A DNA stretch of 64,000 nt from Parapristionchus giblindavisi (taxonomy: Eukaryota; Nematoda; Chromadorea; Rhabditida; Diplogasteridae), in NCBI GenBank assembly GCA_943737045.1, contig CALSFV010000404.1, positions 1 to 64,000 of the forward strand, read 5' to 3'. The notes beneath the pieces are model-generated. The model had not been told where the DNA came from, searched no databases, and was given only the letters and a program-made list of their open reading frames with translations. The number at the start of each line of letters is the position of its first letter. Position 1 is the stretch's first letter. Shown here one piece after another: positions 23,201 through 35,610 of the stretch. The translations under genes and the position numbers were made by a program.

Positions 23201-26062
23201 TAGAGATCGAAATATTATAGAGATAACTCAATCCCTTCAAAGTGATTCGGCTTTCATTTCATTCTCTTCAATTGTTCAAGAAGAAATAGAAAATGTGAAT
23301 AGAATGGGAAGAGAAGGAAAGATTGGAACTATATTGACAACTCAGAAGATTAATGATAAATGTACTAAATGGATTGAAGAGTATGAATATATAATCCAAT
23401 CCATTATCTTCTATTATTAATTTCATTCATTACAGTATCTGTGAAATAGCTCATCCTACAGTAATCCTTATTATGGATTATTATGAGTCTTTAGATTCAT
23501 TGATTGAATTCGTTGAGACATTATCTCATATTGTTGGATCAGTAAGTATTATCAATACAAATCATGCCCTTATTCATTTATTTCATCTTCATAGAATTGG
23601 GCTACACTTGGTTCTGCTACATCTTCTTTATTCATCAATAAACTATTGGGTAGTGTTGTTATTGATCGATTCAAGGTTAGTCTATCATCTCTATTTATTG
23701 ATTGTTTTATTGATTGATTGTAGAGTGTATTATCATCATCTATATTGTCTCTATCAAATACATTCCATTCATCTTTATTATCATTATCTTCATTATCCCC
23801 ATCAACTTTATTCGATATGAGACAATCAAAGTTTGATTCGCTTCTATCAATTGGAATATCTCATTCACTTTATCAGTTAGTTTATTCCCTTATCCATTAA
23901 TCTATTCATTCATTCATTCATTCATTCTCATTCTCAGATGTGTTCATACTCTCTACACTTCTATCTCTTCTCTTCGTGAAACTTGTAATCGATTCGAGAA
24001 AGCAGTCAATGATTCTAGTACATCATCTACAGTATCCATACATTCTGTTCGAGAAAGACTTGCAGATGAAGTAGTTAGAATGATTGAACGGTTAAACTCT
24101 TATATAGTATCCATTATAATGATAGAGTATTCATTGTAGTCTCTTATCGATTCATCCTTCATCATCATCTTCTTCTATTCATTTATATTTGTTCCGTGCA
24201 AGAACTTCATTGTCTCTTCTCCATTGTCATCCTTCTAATATGTGCAAGGTATGCTAGATAATTATTGATTGATTGATCGATTGAATATAATTGATAGGTA
24301 TTGAATAGAGATGGAGATAAGATTTCAAAGTGTTCAACTCTTCTTCATACATCAATTGAAGATTCATTGAGGTATTCATTCATTCATTCATTCATTCATT
24401 CATTCATTCATTCATACATTCCATCTTCTTATACATTATTCATCCTTTATTCATTTAATTCCAGTGGAGTAGTCAATGAGGTAGCATCACAAATTCTTTC
24501 TCTACATGGTACTCATGTATCTGAATTCCTTCTCTCATTTTCCTCTCCTTTAGCTACACTCGATATGGCTATGGTCAGTTTAAGATTACTGTATATTTAA
24601 GAGTACTATATTCGATTATAGGAATGGTTATCGATTGATTTGGCTGAAGTTGGCAAAGTCGAAGTACCTCTATTTATCTCTGCAAAAATGCATGATGCAT
24701 TAGTTGAGGTATCGATTGATTAATTACAATATCGATTGATTGTTCATATATACCGTATCTTAGATGAATCGTATTCTATCATCATATAGTATCTCTCATC
24801 TTCTATCTCGACGTATTCGTGAAAGAATGAGTACTATCATTGGATCTCATATCATTTCACTCTACAATAAAGCCTTAGAACAAAGTATCCATTGAATACA
24901 GATATTATTGATTGAATGATAATGATTGATTGATTCATTGTAGATATGTCATCTTCATCATCATCTTCTCTTCCTCAACGAAGTCTTATACAAGTGTTGT
25001 TTGATATTCGAGTTCTTTCTTCATTATTTCCTCTTCATCAATCAAGTATTCAATCGTTCTTTATTACTCAATATAATCAATGATCAATAGGTTCGAATGA
25101 TTGGCGTTCATTGATTAGTCGAATAGAATCGTTGATTGATCCATTTGATCTATCTCTTTTATCTCCTCTTCTATCTAGTAATACAAAAATCGCTGTTCAG
25201 AGAATTCAAGTTAGTCTATTATCGTATACAATATATATGGTTGTTATCTATGATTTCAGTTAACAATATCTTGTCTATTAGTTGATATTCTTCCATCAAA
25301 AGGAGATCAATCATCATCTATATCATTGATTGATCTTCTTCCTCGTTCTACTATTGATTATCGTCCACGTATTGCACCCATTCCACGATTGGATCGATCC
25401 GTTTGTCATTTATATTACATTTCAAATACTTTTTATGACCATTACGGAGTTTGGTCAGTTGGGTCACTCATACTAGGTCTATAGGTTGATTGATCGGTAA
25501 GTCATACTGTAGTCTATAGGTTGATTGATCGGTAAGTCATACTGTAGTCTATAGGTTGATTGATCGGTAAGTCATACTGTATTCTATTGATTGATTGATC
25601 GGTTAGTCGTAATGTAGTCTATTGATTGATTGATCGGTTAGTCATACTGTATTCTATTGATTGATTGATCGGTTAGTCGTACTGTAGTCTATAGGTTAAT
25701 TGATCGGTAAGTCATACTGTAGTCTATTGATTGATTGATCGGTTAGTCATACTGTAGTCTATTGATTGATTGATCGGTTAGTCATACTGTATTCTATTGA
25801 TTGATAGATCGGTTAGTCATACTGTAGTCTATTGATTGATTGATCGGTTAGTCATACTGTAGTCTATTGATTGATTGATCGGTTAGTCATACTGTAGTTT
25901 ATTGATGATTTGAAGGTGTCGGATATGAAGGTATCATCTGTAAATGGATTGAATGGTCGTACAACGAAGAATGCTCTATTACGAGGAGATAATCAAATGA
26001 ATTCAAAAGCATCTCTCTCATCTTTTGTAGATAAGCTATCAAGTACTTGGTTTGGTAGTTAA
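20241..26062 (+). CDS. COG1: Conserved oligomeric Golgi complex subunit 1
   Basis: COG1 belongs to the COG tethering complex, which captures retrograde intra-Golgi vesicles. It starts MDVDILMRDKTVEELESLQS at 20241. The next exons give GEMENEREELREMVGRRYRD, DVLDASSEVRSVHSLAESLV and ESLKECRKGRSNDIHRLLAL, which match the N-terminal Vps51/COG1-type coiled-coil region. ANELASISLVEGKGIEDLLN plus EYLEARK matches the COG1 'LASIMLL...FLLARK' segment. Many further helical exons run to a C-terminal DKLSSTWFGS at 26062. The exon ending at 20964 (...DDLHK, phase 1) joins the exon at 22701 in phase, which places the entire 30-bp minisatellite inside a 1,736-base intron. A second array lies in a late intron. 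SYS1, another Golgi gene, starts 334 bases downstream on the same strand. Confidence 0.9.
20991..22697. repeat. 30-bp minisatellite, about 57 copies, in COG1 intron
   Basis: The unit is TTGATCTTTGATCTCTTGAA then GGATCTCAGG, with two main variants: GAAGGATC or GTAAGATC in the middle, plus TCGCA and TTTATC sub-variants. Variants recur in blocks; the TTTATC form appears at 21241, 21601, 21871, 22201, 22441, 22591 and 22621, suggesting a higher-order pattern of roughly 240-360 bases. The minus strand is stop-free for 588 codons, but this follows from the 30-base period and there is no support for a protein. The intron model spans 20965-22700. Confidence 0.93.
25476..25908. repeat. 35-bp minisatellite, about 12 copies, in COG1 intron
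   Basis: The unit contains AGTCATACTGTAGTCTATTG then ATTGATTGATCGGTT, with AGGTTG/TTGATT and GTAGTC/GTATTC variants. It fills the last large COG1 intron, just before the exon beginning VSDMKVSSVNGLNG. Confidence 0.9.
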
Positions 26063-26395
26063 ATCAGTATAATATTTATTTATTATGTATATAATTGTAT
26101 TCGTATTGTTTAAAAGTATAGTATATTCAAAAAGATTTACTGCCTTAAATTATTATGTATCAATAATGTGATAATTGTATTCCGGGAAAGTCATAAAGTT
26201 GTTTTTTTCTTCTAAATTTTCGTTGTTTTTTTGTTTTGTTGTTGAGAGGTTGCATGTCCTCAGTGTATCTTCGGATTACGGTATATACCGTGATGTTATG
26301 TGTATGGAATAATCATTTAACAGATTCTTTGAATAGGAAGAATCGTCAATCATCCATATACAAAGTGAATAATCTGATTGGCGTATCAATCAATA
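26063..26395. other. COG1-SYS1 spacer
   Basis: A 333-base gap between two same-strand Golgi genes. It is T-rich (26195-26245), and an open frame running through it into SYS1 in another phase is a by-product. No motif stands out. Confidence 0.4.
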
Positions 26396-27036
26396 ATGTC
26401 TGGATCATTTCGTACTTTTGTATGGGATCCATTATTGCTATGTAGTCAAATGGCTTGTATGCAGGTATAGAGTAGTTCATTGTAGATAGTGTAATATTTG
26501 TATTATAACACAGGGAATATTCTATAGTGTATCATCATCTGTTATTCTATCATCAACTATATTTGGATACACTCCATCACTTGCTTCTCTATTCACTTCT
26601 AATCCCTCTAGGTATCATATCTTTATCATGACAATTGATATAGTATATCAATGTATTCAGATTAGCAGTATTGGCTCAATTGATATCATCTATAGTATGT
26701 GCTTTTGGTCTTGGTTATGTCGTACAAAGGTACGATATATGTCAAAATGTAGTATGATGAGTATATGTAATTGTAGAGCAAAGCAATGTCTTGACTTCAC
26801 TTGTACTATTCATATCTTCCATTTGGTATCACTTTCTTTCTATACTCATTCATTCCCTTCAACAGTAAGTCTTATCATATACATTATATCATGTATATTA
26901 TTCATTTCAGTTAACATGGTGGCTCTTACAACTATCATCCATTGTTTTATGTACTCTTTTGGGTGAATACATTTGTATGCAAATTGAATCACGAGAAATT
27001 AAACTAGTAGGAGTACCTAGTAAATATGATCTGTAG
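26396..27036 (+). CDS. SYS1: Golgi membrane protein SYS1
   Basis: SYS1 is a four-pass Golgi membrane protein that recruits the Arf-like GTPase ARFRP1/Arl3. The start MSGSFRTFVWDPLLLCSQMA at 26396 aligns with the family's M-AG-FR-YVWDPLLILSQI start. Further exons give GIFYSVSSSVILSSTIFGYT, QLISSIVCAFGLGYVVQRAK, KQCLDFTCTIHIFHLVSLSF and TLTWWLLQLSSIVLCTLLGE plus YICMQIESREI, ending VGVPSKYDL at 27036. The KQCLDFT.T.H.FHL and TWWL...GEY.CM signatures are diagnostic. Length about 150 residues, normal for the family. Five short exons. Confidence 0.97.
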
Positions 27037-27329
27037 TATTCTTCTTTCATTCCTCTTTCATATTCAATCTACGGGTTACAGTATGTGACAGGTTCACTAC
27101 ATTCATTCATTCGGTCCTCTCTTATAATACAGCGAATTGTGCATAAGATGTAATAATAAATATTTATAAATATACACAGTACTTGACTGTATTATTTTAA
27201 ATTCAACGAGTTCTAGTCACAACAAAACCGAAAATAAGGGGAACGGGGAAGGGATGGGGATATAAATCTATGCATATACATATGAATAATCGATAATAAA
27301 TACTATTATATACTTTATAATATGTTTGA
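27037..27329. other. Convergent SYS1 / UBA5 3' spacer
   Basis: A 293-base region between two convergent genes that should hold both polyadenylation regions. AATAAA-like stretches are frequent in this AT-rich DNA, so none is assigned. Confidence 0.4.
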
Positions 27330-30300
27330 TTACTTCAATCCCTTCATTTGTGCCAGCAATGAAGCAATATCATCTTTAGTGGTATTGGTAGTACATTCTT
27401 CTCCTCTCTGAATAGAAGAATAGTAATATAAGGTTTAGATTTTAACTTTTTTCATGTAGTTCTTGATTATCCGACTTTTTTAGTGTGGATATAGTTGGCC
27501 ATTTTTTAGCAGATTTGACTCGAAATTTTTCCAATTTTTGTAAAGCTATGCGCAAGGCCCCGAAAGAGAAGGAAAGGCTGTGCGCAAAAAGTTTCCGTTT
27601 TCACGCGCCCACCTATGGCACTTATGTAACAGAGAAAATTAATTGTGGGAATTGCAGAGAAAAAATAGATATACTATAGGATACTGTAGAAAGATTGTAA
27701 ATGTGCTCTAATAGTCTAAATGCTCTAATTAGAATGGATCTTCCATTACATCATGTCATACAGACAATTCTTATTAGCTTATATTTTTACATTTTCAAAA
27801 ACAGAATCTCATTTTCATTTTCAAATACATCAAATTTCAAATACAGACACTAACAACATTACAAAATTTTCTTCTTTTTTTTTATTCATGGACTATTGGA
27901 CAATCACAGAGGTGCTCTAATATCATATTATCATCTAAACTATCTATTTATATTTAAATTACAGAAAAAAAGATGAATGTTTTTTTCGTTTTGACATCAT
28001 ATATAATAAACTTACGAATTGAGGTGTAGTATCACATTGTATATTATTGGTTAAAATATCATCTTCTCCTCCTATTTCAATTCCCCAATCATTACTCTCA
28101 TGAACAATCTACAATAATGATCAATACAATTACAGTATATCAAAGAATACAGTAATACCCCCTTATCCTCCTCTTTAACTTCTTCAACTTCAACTTCATT
28201 TGCAGAACGTACTAAGTATTCCTTTTGTCTCTCAATACATTTCCTTTCACTACACTCTGGATTAGGCTTCAGACCATCTTTCTCAACAAATATCATTATA
28301 AGAAATGTATACTATAATGAACTAACTTGGAAGAAGTCTTCAAGTGCATTGTATCCTAGATAACCAGAGACTTTACCAAACTTGAGAAGATATCTATGAA
28401 TAGAAGAGATGAAATGAATCAAAGTCATAATATAATATAATACTTGAGAGTATTCTGAACAAGGAATCCAGCTACAATACCCATAGTAGTTGGGAGAGAT
28501 GCAGCACATACTCCATCTCTCTTTAATGTCTTCTCATCACCTTCTTCAGCTACTATTCCAGGTGGTATACACTATAATGAATCATTTGATAGATAGATCA
28601 ATTGATAAATGATTGAATACCATAAAACAAGCAGTTCTACCAGGGTCCATCAATTGAATTTGTCCAGATACTGCATTCTCTTTCACTCCACTATTCATCC
28701 ATACCATATTAAGATCATTACATGCCTACACATTATAATATTCATATCAACTAAATATTTAGCAGATATTACCTTATTGACTACAACTCTTGCTTCATAG
28801 TTATCAACACAGGACAGAACAAGATCAATACGACCATTCTCTAGACTACCATGTCTACAAAAATAATTATTAGAGAGAACATTTATTCTATATATCAGCG
28901 TAATCCGCTACGCATATGAATCGGCTATAATTGGCTAGACAGTCAAATGGTTGAGGGTTCGATCCCCGCCCATTGCTAAATCTATTGCCATTCTCGTTCG
29001 CATTCACCACTCGACTCACTTAACGAGATGACTTAAAAATGTAAATCATCACATGATCATTTATTTAACATTATTTTGTTCTTGTCATTCAGTCATTTTT
29101 CTTCCATTTAATTCTTTATTTTTCACTTGAACTCCTCGGACTTCTCCGAGTAAGTTGCGACTTGGTCACCACAAGATCTACAGTACCATTAACCTTCGAC
29201 CGAAAATGTTGACCTACCGTACCCCGCACTTTACATTAAACGTGGATATTGATCTACCGTTCCCCGCTCCTTTCAGTTACCGTGGATTTTGACCTACCGT
29301 ACCGCACGTTACAGTAACCGTGGTTATCGATCTATCGTACCCCTCCCGTTACAACAACCTGCAACCCCCACGATTTGGACATGACTGGGCAACTTGGTCA
29401 CGACACGATCAAATATGGGCACTACTTCAGAATAGGGTACCAGTCCAAAATAATAGTATAATTGCCTAATATAAACGTCCTTTCCTTTGTGTTTTTTATT
29501 TTTTTTTTATGCGGGCCCGATATCCGCTGTTATCAAAACGTGCGGTCTACTGTAGGTATATTAACACCTATGGTTACTGTAACGTTTGTGGTACGTTAAA
29601 TTGGTTTCTTGGATTACTGCAGCGTGCGATATACACCGATATGCAAATATGCCAATTTTCACTGACCCCGTTTAAGTTAACTGGTCGTGTTAACCATGAC
29701 TTGAACTTGGTTAGTCATATCGTCACGACACTACTTGGTTGACTTGGTTAACTAGTTATAATAACCATTTTAAATACTTACTCTAATCTATCCAAGAACT
29801 TGTCATAGTTATCAACAGTGATTATATTATAGTTATGAGCTTCTATTTCGACATCGGGATTAATGTGACTGTAGTGACAACATTGAATAGATCAATTAAG
29901 AGAGAATACTTACATAAGAGTCTGACGAGCAGCTTCAACTTTAGATAGACCAGCTTGATGAGGTTGATAGAATAGACGATTCATATTAGCTAATTCAACC
30001 TTAATACAATCAATAGATACAAATCATATTAAGATACTGTACCTTATCATAATCGAATAAAATAAGCTTTCCAATTCCACACCTAGTCAACATTTCGGCT
30101 ACAACACTTCCTACTCCTAAAACACATATTATATCAAATAGCCAGTAATTTTATTAAATGACCTCCAACTCCAACAACCACAACAGTCTTCCTACGAATA
30201 GCTTCATAATCTTCAACTACACCCATCTTCTGAAGGGCCATCAATCTACTGTATGGATTTGAATCGACAACCTGAATACAATTAATGGAGTACATATCAT

Positions 30301-30447
30301 ATAATAGATACTTACTTGTGCACTCATCTTACTAATCTTCTCTCGAGTAGCAACAGGTTTTCCATTAGAAGAAGACGAGTACATGATTCTATCAGCTTCG
30401 TCTTTAATCTTCTTCAAATCTTCATTCAATTCAACTAATTGAGACAT
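27330..30447 (-). CDS. UBA5: UFM1-activating enzyme E1 (UBA5)
   Basis: UBA5 adenylates UFM1 and passes it to UFC1 in the ufmylation pathway. It starts [20 protein letters not shown] at 30447, then [20 protein letters not shown], followed by the Rossmann nucleotide-binding loop [92 protein letters not shown], then [20 protein letters not shown], which carries the catalytic cysteine in the [12 protein letters not shown] motif. Next come [20 protein letters not shown] and the zinc-binding C.x.C ([10 protein letters not shown]). The acidic C-terminus carries the UFM1/UFC1-interacting tail and ends LLAQMKGLK. The gene is full length. A 0.9-kb intron (about 28857-29778) holds a tRNA-like module, and another carries part of a dispersed repeat. 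Confidence 0.97.
27440..27720. mobile_element. Fragment of the TA-flanked repeat family, copy C
   Basis: Shares TTTTTAGTGTGGAT, CTTATGTAACAGAGAAAATT and GATACTGTAGAAAGATT-type segments with the elements at 9556-10573 and 54175-54802. It lies in a UBA5 intron. The termini are not clear and the central hairpin is missing, so it looks like a truncated or decayed copy. Confidence 0.5.
28900..28972 (+). other. tRNA-like module with intact B box in UBA5 intron
   Basis: GGTTCGATCCC (28956-28966) is a perfect pol III B box, followed by CGCC. Upstream CGGCTATAATTGGCTAGAC could be a diverged A box. A full cloverleaf does not form. This suggests a tRNA-derived SINE or pseudo-tRNA. Confidence 0.45.
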
Positions 30448-30867
30448 CTGAAGTGTCAAACAGACGTGCAAATGGACTGAACAACGAGTAAAATGAAGAT
30501 AATATAAATGAATGAATGCAGCCTAGTTGGAACAAGACCGTATCCGAGTTGAAAATGTCGAAACAGTAAAATGCACTCACAAAGAATACACACAGCATTC
30601 ATAGAATTCTTTTTCGCGGATATTAATTTACTGGATTTTGTTTCATGCCGTTATTTTTTTTCATAATAGTGTAAAAATTACCAGAAGAATGGTTGTTTCC
30701 TCTTTCAAATAAAATTTTCAGTCATAAATAAATCTAGTTTTTTTTAAACAAACAATTTATTAAACATGATTAACACCGATATATACAACAACAACAAAAA
30801 TATTTGAGATCGATCTTCGTTCGTACTATGCTATAAAATAGTTTTGAGCCATATACACAAAAAACAA
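30448..30867. other. Spacer between UBA5 and an unknown small gene
   Basis: AT-rich sequence of 420 bases; the UBA5 promoter should be at its left end. No further structure seen. Confidence 0.4.
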
Positions 30868-31624
30868 TTAGAATAATTCAGGGCTAGAATCTGGATATAA
30901 AATAGAGATAATATCAGTTACAGTAGCCAATCCTTCAATCTTCAGTTGTTTTATAAAAGAAGAGGAATATCGATTAATCATTCTGAATATATTGATTAAT
31001 AGATATAGCTACAGTATATTTACTAACTTTTTGAACTTTGACATTCTAGATGAACATCGAAGAGATGAAAGTGCATATTGATTCAATCCATTTAGATATT
31101 TCTTTCCTTTAGGATAATCCTTCTGAGATATGTATATACAATTATGAATGAAGATTAAGAGATTCAACTAACTTTTATTGAATTGAATGTAGATAGAATC
31201 TTCTCTTGCATATTATTATTATTCATTTCTCTCACAATATAACTTAGTTTCTATAATAGAATAGTCTAGTCTGATTAGAATAACTGGAAGATAACTAACT
31301 AATACATAGACATATTTAATCAACGAGTTGATTTTAGCATCCATTGATTTATTCCAATCATGTTTATTTGACATAAAAATGAATGAATTGAGAAGAAAAT
31401 CAATTTTTTCCTAAAGAACAAAAATGGAAATAAACTGAAGAATAAGATAAACTTACATAGATAATACCTTTCTCTAAGTAATCTCTAACTATGAATGGTA
31501 TAATATGTCCATTTGGCCAATCTTTCTTATCCTTATCTTTTAATATATTCTTTAATTCACTACCATTTCTCTTCTTTAAAGTATTAACTACTTTCTTTGT
31601 TAATTCAAATGAATTATTCTCCAT
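30868..31624 (-). CDS. Unrecognised small protein, five or more short exons
   Basis: I do not recognise this gene. The reading starts MENNSFELTKKVVNTLKKRN at 31624 (an in-frame ATG also lies at 31645). It continues KDWPNGHIIPFIVRDYLEKG, FLLNSFIFMSNKHDWNKSMD, INSLIKYVYVL, KLSYIVREMNNNNMQEKILS, KDYPKGKKYLNGLNQYALSS, SSFIKQLKIEGLATVTDIIS and ends ILYPDSSPELF at 30868. The result is about 180-190 residues, mostly alpha-helical and lysine-rich, with no signal peptide or membrane segment. Splice junctions with GT/AG and phase continuity support a real gene. It sits head-to-tail with the EFCAB2-like gene (about 120 bases apart). No function is proposed. Confidence 0.6.
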
Positions 31625-31743
31625 ACTGTATATGTATATATTCATTCAGATTGATAATGTGTATAAGTATTTCTATATCGATCGATTACGACTTCTCTGA
31701 GATAAAAACAATGAATATGTACAATTTTATCGATATACAGTTA

Positions 31744-32480
31744 TTAATAAAGTTGTTTCTCAAGAAAATCGATAATGAGAGAGGATGATACAGGTCTTCC
31801 ATCAGGTGAAATTTGCATGAAGAGAACATTTATCTAATATAATCAATCAATAAATCAATATATTGAGAGTAGATTAACCTCTTGAGGTGTTAATTTCTCT
31901 CCAGTTGTTGTTAGAATTCTAGCTAGATCATTAGATTCAATAAGATTAGAACCATATGTAATATGAAGTGTTTCTCGAATCTATAATCATATCAATCTGT
32001 ATATTATATGAATATAAATGTATTAACTTGATCAATTGAATCCATATCCAAATTGGATTCACAATCAATAATATCTAATAGTCCTTCCATATCAATTCGC
32101 CCTTCTTAACGATATTATTATATTAGAAAGATTAAAGATATGATTGACTAACCATTATTCTCAAAATATTTAATGGAATCATTATAAGTAATAGGAATTC
32201 CTAATGATCGAAGAATACATCGAAGTTGAGAAGATGAAGAAATATATGGAGATGTTGTACAGAATAATGAGAATGATTCACGGATTACTGTAATACAATT
32301 CAATATTGACTCAGTATAATATTGATTGATAGACTCACCTCCAATCTCAGATACAGTAAACTTATCTGCCTAAATGATATAAATAGATAGACAAGTATAG
32401 ATTATAGAGGTATTGTAAGAGATCTTTGTTTATTTGAGAAGGATATAAATATGAATAACAAACGAATATGAACAAACCAT
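31744..32480 (-). CDS. EF-hand-like protein, EFCAB2/DRC8-like
   Basis: Calmodulin-like fold with eroded calcium loops. The exon order gives MADKFTVSEIG, VIRESFSLFCTTSPYISSSS, QLRCILRSLGIPITYNDSIK, EGRIDMEGLLDIIDCESNLD, IRETLHITYGSNLIESNDLA, RILTTTGEKLTPQEINVLFM and ISPDGRPVSSSLIIDFLEKQ ending at 31744. The pattern of helix, IIRSLG and EGEPLS-type second-lobe motif matches EFCAB2 (dynein regulatory complex subunit 8). In the model the first intron follows the ATG directly (ATG|GTTTGT). None of the loops keeps a full DxDxDG consensus, so calcium binding is doubtful. It could instead be another calmodulin-superfamily light chain. Confidence 0.6.
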
Positions 32481-32631
32481 AGAAGAATGGATGAATGAAT
32501 AGAAGATAGATGAATGAATGAAGGAATGGAGGACAAGAGAGGGAGGTTGGAGAGGGTGATGGGATAGAGTAGAAAGAGAGTGAGAGTTATCCTTATCTAA
32601 TCATAGAGGAGTGGTCATATGAAGGGGGATT

Positions 32632-33928
32632 CTAATTCCTTGATCTATCATTTCCTCTTCTTCTTTTCTTATCGATTGGTTCTTCTTTTACAGGTTCAGG
32701 TAGTCCTACAATCATAACAATAAATCAATTTCCAATATTTCATCCATTAAAACAATGTATTGGATATGGATTGAGATAAGTATAACCATATCCCTATGTC
32801 ATTCAATGATATCTTTTATACTTGAAGTATATAAGTATAGATAGATACCAGCTGCTTGTCTCAATGCCTTCTCTAATAATTCTTTCTTCTTCTGTTCAGT
32901 AGCTACAATATTTGACATTCTTGCACTATAATACAATATGATATGGATGAATAGATTGAATGATATTCATACTTGATTCCTAAATCGATTTCAGGAATTC
33001 CAGCCAACATCTGATTAGATAAAAGTTCTTTCTCTTCATTACTACGATTTCCTTTCATCTTTGATGCAGCTCTCATTAGTATTTCTGTTTCTTGTGGATG
33101 ATTAACAGACGATGAACCTTCTATCTGATAATCAATCAATCAATATTATATACAATCAATCATATATCCTTACTCTTTTTCCTCCACTTAATCCAGAATC
33201 GATATACTTCCGTAGTTCTTCATCCTAAAATAATCATTATTATTATTCCTAGATACTTTCATTATCATATTATTTAATATGAAACAACTATATTTTAAAA
33301 AGATAAATAATATACTAGTAGTAATGGTAGTAGTTACTTCATCTCTTAACATAGTTTCCTTCTCGAATTGTTCTCTGATACCAGCTTCTATACCGTCAGC
33401 TTCAAGTTTAGCCCTTTGTTGTCCACTCAATACAAGACCTCCACATGAATAACCTCCTATTGATATCTCTGCTGCTCTTTCCTATATCAACAATACATTT
33501 AGTAATACTTAATCATCATTACTCTAATTTGATCAATTTATATAATATAGACTACGGTAAGATATTGATCAATCAATATAATATAGAATAGACTACAGTA
33601 AGATATTGTTCAATCAGTATATTATAGAATAGACTACATTAAGATATTATTTATCAATCGATATATTATAAAATACTGTACCTTTCCAAGAGCTATTTCT
33701 AAACTATTCAATCCATTCTTCCTTTCTCTACTCTTTTGTAATTCCTTGACATCTTCTAATTTCCTTGCTCCTATAATCAATCAATATTTCATATAACTAC
33801 CATATTCCTTAATCTACAGTACCTCCATCGTCATCATCACTTCCTTCATCTGCATTCTTCTTTCTCAATTGCATTTTCTTCTTTGTTTTACGAAACATTA
33901 TCGATTGAATTCCTTCATCGATTTCCAT
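32632..33928 (-). CDS. C9orf78: C9orf78 / TLS1 family spliceosome-associated protein
   Basis: Homologue of human C9orf78 (Hep59) and yeast Tls1, which bind the Brr2/spliceosome machinery and influence splicing. The start MEIDEGIQSIMFRKTKKKMQ is at 33928; the internal Met (MFRKTKKK, 33898) would match the family's usual N-terminus better. Next come an acidic stretch (ADEGSDDDDG), RKNGLNSLEIALGKERAAEI, and AKLEADGIEAGIREQFEKET. The signature is LLSNQMLAGIPEIDLGIKAR, nearly identical to the family core. The tail ARMSNIVATEQKKKELLEKA is followed by a basic nuclear-type end (PVKEEPIDKKRRRGNDRSRN). It is shorter than the human protein in the middle but otherwise complete. Confidence 0.9.
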
Positions 33929-34234
33929 CTTTATATCAATATAGTTCATCTCATATCATTATATTAATGTATTTATAATGGAAACAAAACCAATAGATGA
34001 CTTAAGACAAAGACAATAAAAGTCAATCAATATTTATCATATTTACAGAGTAGATTAATGTTAATGGAATAGATAAATTAATCACCAGAATATAAATAAA
34101 CAGTCATTATGCTGCAGATAGACATGTTTAAATATCTCGTAATATAAGTACAATTGATAGTGAATTAGTTGTATCTATATACACATAGTAGAGTGTATGG
34201 TAAAGTGAAATATGAATGATGTAGATATATCTAT

Positions 34235-35610
34235 TTAGAATCTAGCAGATAATGTCATATTAGACATACATTGATTCATTTCTAATTCTCCTCTTAATTG
34301 AGCACATTCATTTCTTAATGATATTATATTTGATAATAGATTATCTCTAATTGATTCTTCTAATCTTATTCCTTCTTTCAATTCATTTATTATTCTATCT
34401 TCATCTTCATCTTTATCATCAATTATATTCCCATCATCTTCATTCATCTTCATATTCTTCTTCATCTCAATTGATTGTATTCTCCATAATAGAATTGCCA
34501 CTTCCATCATTTCCTTATCAACATCTTCTTTTAACATACAATGAACTGCTAACAATTGTTTCTCTCCAACCTCAATCAATACTATCAATCAATCAATCAA
34601 TCAAATATTTCATCATTAAAGGGACCGGGAAACGAAAAAAAAAACAAGTTGATCTCATATAAAAGAGCTTGAAATTCTGTTTCGAAATATATACATCCTA
34701 TATCATAATAATTCTCTGGTAAGGAGAACGGCGCAGTTAAAAAAACTACAGTCTGCTCCAGATAGCGGGAGCATAGGTCGAATAGCTAGGTTATCGGTTT
34801 TCAAAATCCGGTCAGGTTTTTCGATTTTTGGCAAATTTGGCTCAAAATCCGGTCAGGTTTTTCGATTTTTGTGAAATTTTGGCTCAAAATCCGACCAGGC
34901 TTGGTACTTTGTAACATACTTTTCGATCTATGAGCGGGAGCCTTTTCCTAATTGCCACACCAACTCTTTGGATACGACTTGAAATTGAATATTTTGATGA
35001 TAATTCTATCCGCTGTGGGGAATTATGAAGAATAAAACTCAATAATGGGCTTTTTTGAGCTTTTCGATGGAGTTAGCATACTGTAGTTAGGAAACCTCGC
35101 CCGTGGTGTGGAGCAGGGTACAGTAATCCAACTTCTTACCAGGACATCTTTTCAAACTTTCAAATATATTTTTCTGAATAGTTCTTTGAGCTTATCAACA
35201 TGAGATCAACTATTTTAACTATTTCGAATCGAAATTTTTGGATGCCAGCTGTCTTTAACTACCGTACCAGAGAATGTGTATCATGAGTATTCGTTGTAGG
35301 AGTGCAAAGTCTTTCCATTCTCCATTTATTCTTTCTTCTTCTTAATTTTGTTAGTGCAGCTTGAGCATTCCATAATCGATCTTCTAATACACTTACATTC
35401 ATATCTCCATTCAATTCACATATTATTCTTATCTACAAATCATTTATTCAATCAATCAATATCAATATACGATACCTGTGAATGAAGATGAGATATCAAT
35501 CCTTCTTGTAATTCAATTTCATCTTGTATCAATTGATAATCATCACAATTCCATTCATCAATATTTTCTATTGTACGAGGAACACGAAGACTATAAGAAC
35601 ATTCACTCAT
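34235..35610 (-). CDS. Unrecognised coiled-coil protein
   Basis: Not recognised. A likely start is MSECSYSLRVPRTIENIDEW at 35610. Exons continue NCDDYQLIQDEIELQEGLIS, HLHSQ|IRIICELNGDMNVS and VLEDRLWNAQAALTKLRRRK. A long intron (about 34588-35300) follows, then the last exon: EVGEKQLLAVHCMLKEDVDK, MMEVAILLWRIQSIEMKKNM, an acidic stretch (NEDDGNIIDDKDEDED), and IINELKEGIRLEESIRDNLL to the stop at 34235. Predicted mostly coiled coil, with no membrane segment. The long intron holds three near-repeats of GGCTCAAAATCCGGTCAGG with TTTTTCGATTTTTG. The last exon is an uninterrupted 117-codon frame. Function unknown. Confidence 0.55.
34795..34900. repeat. Short tandem repeat in coiled-coil gene intron
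   Basis: Three copies of TCAAAATCCGGTCAGGTTTT with TCGATTTTTG in 34799-34900, spaced about 50 bases, the last diverged. This probably belongs to a larger degenerate repeat, since 34720-35270 is less AT-rich than flanking introns. Confidence 0.6.

Noticed and set aside
26236..26445. Small plus-strand frame upstream of SYS1
   Set aside because: It overlaps the SYS1 first exon in a different phase and resembles nothing known.
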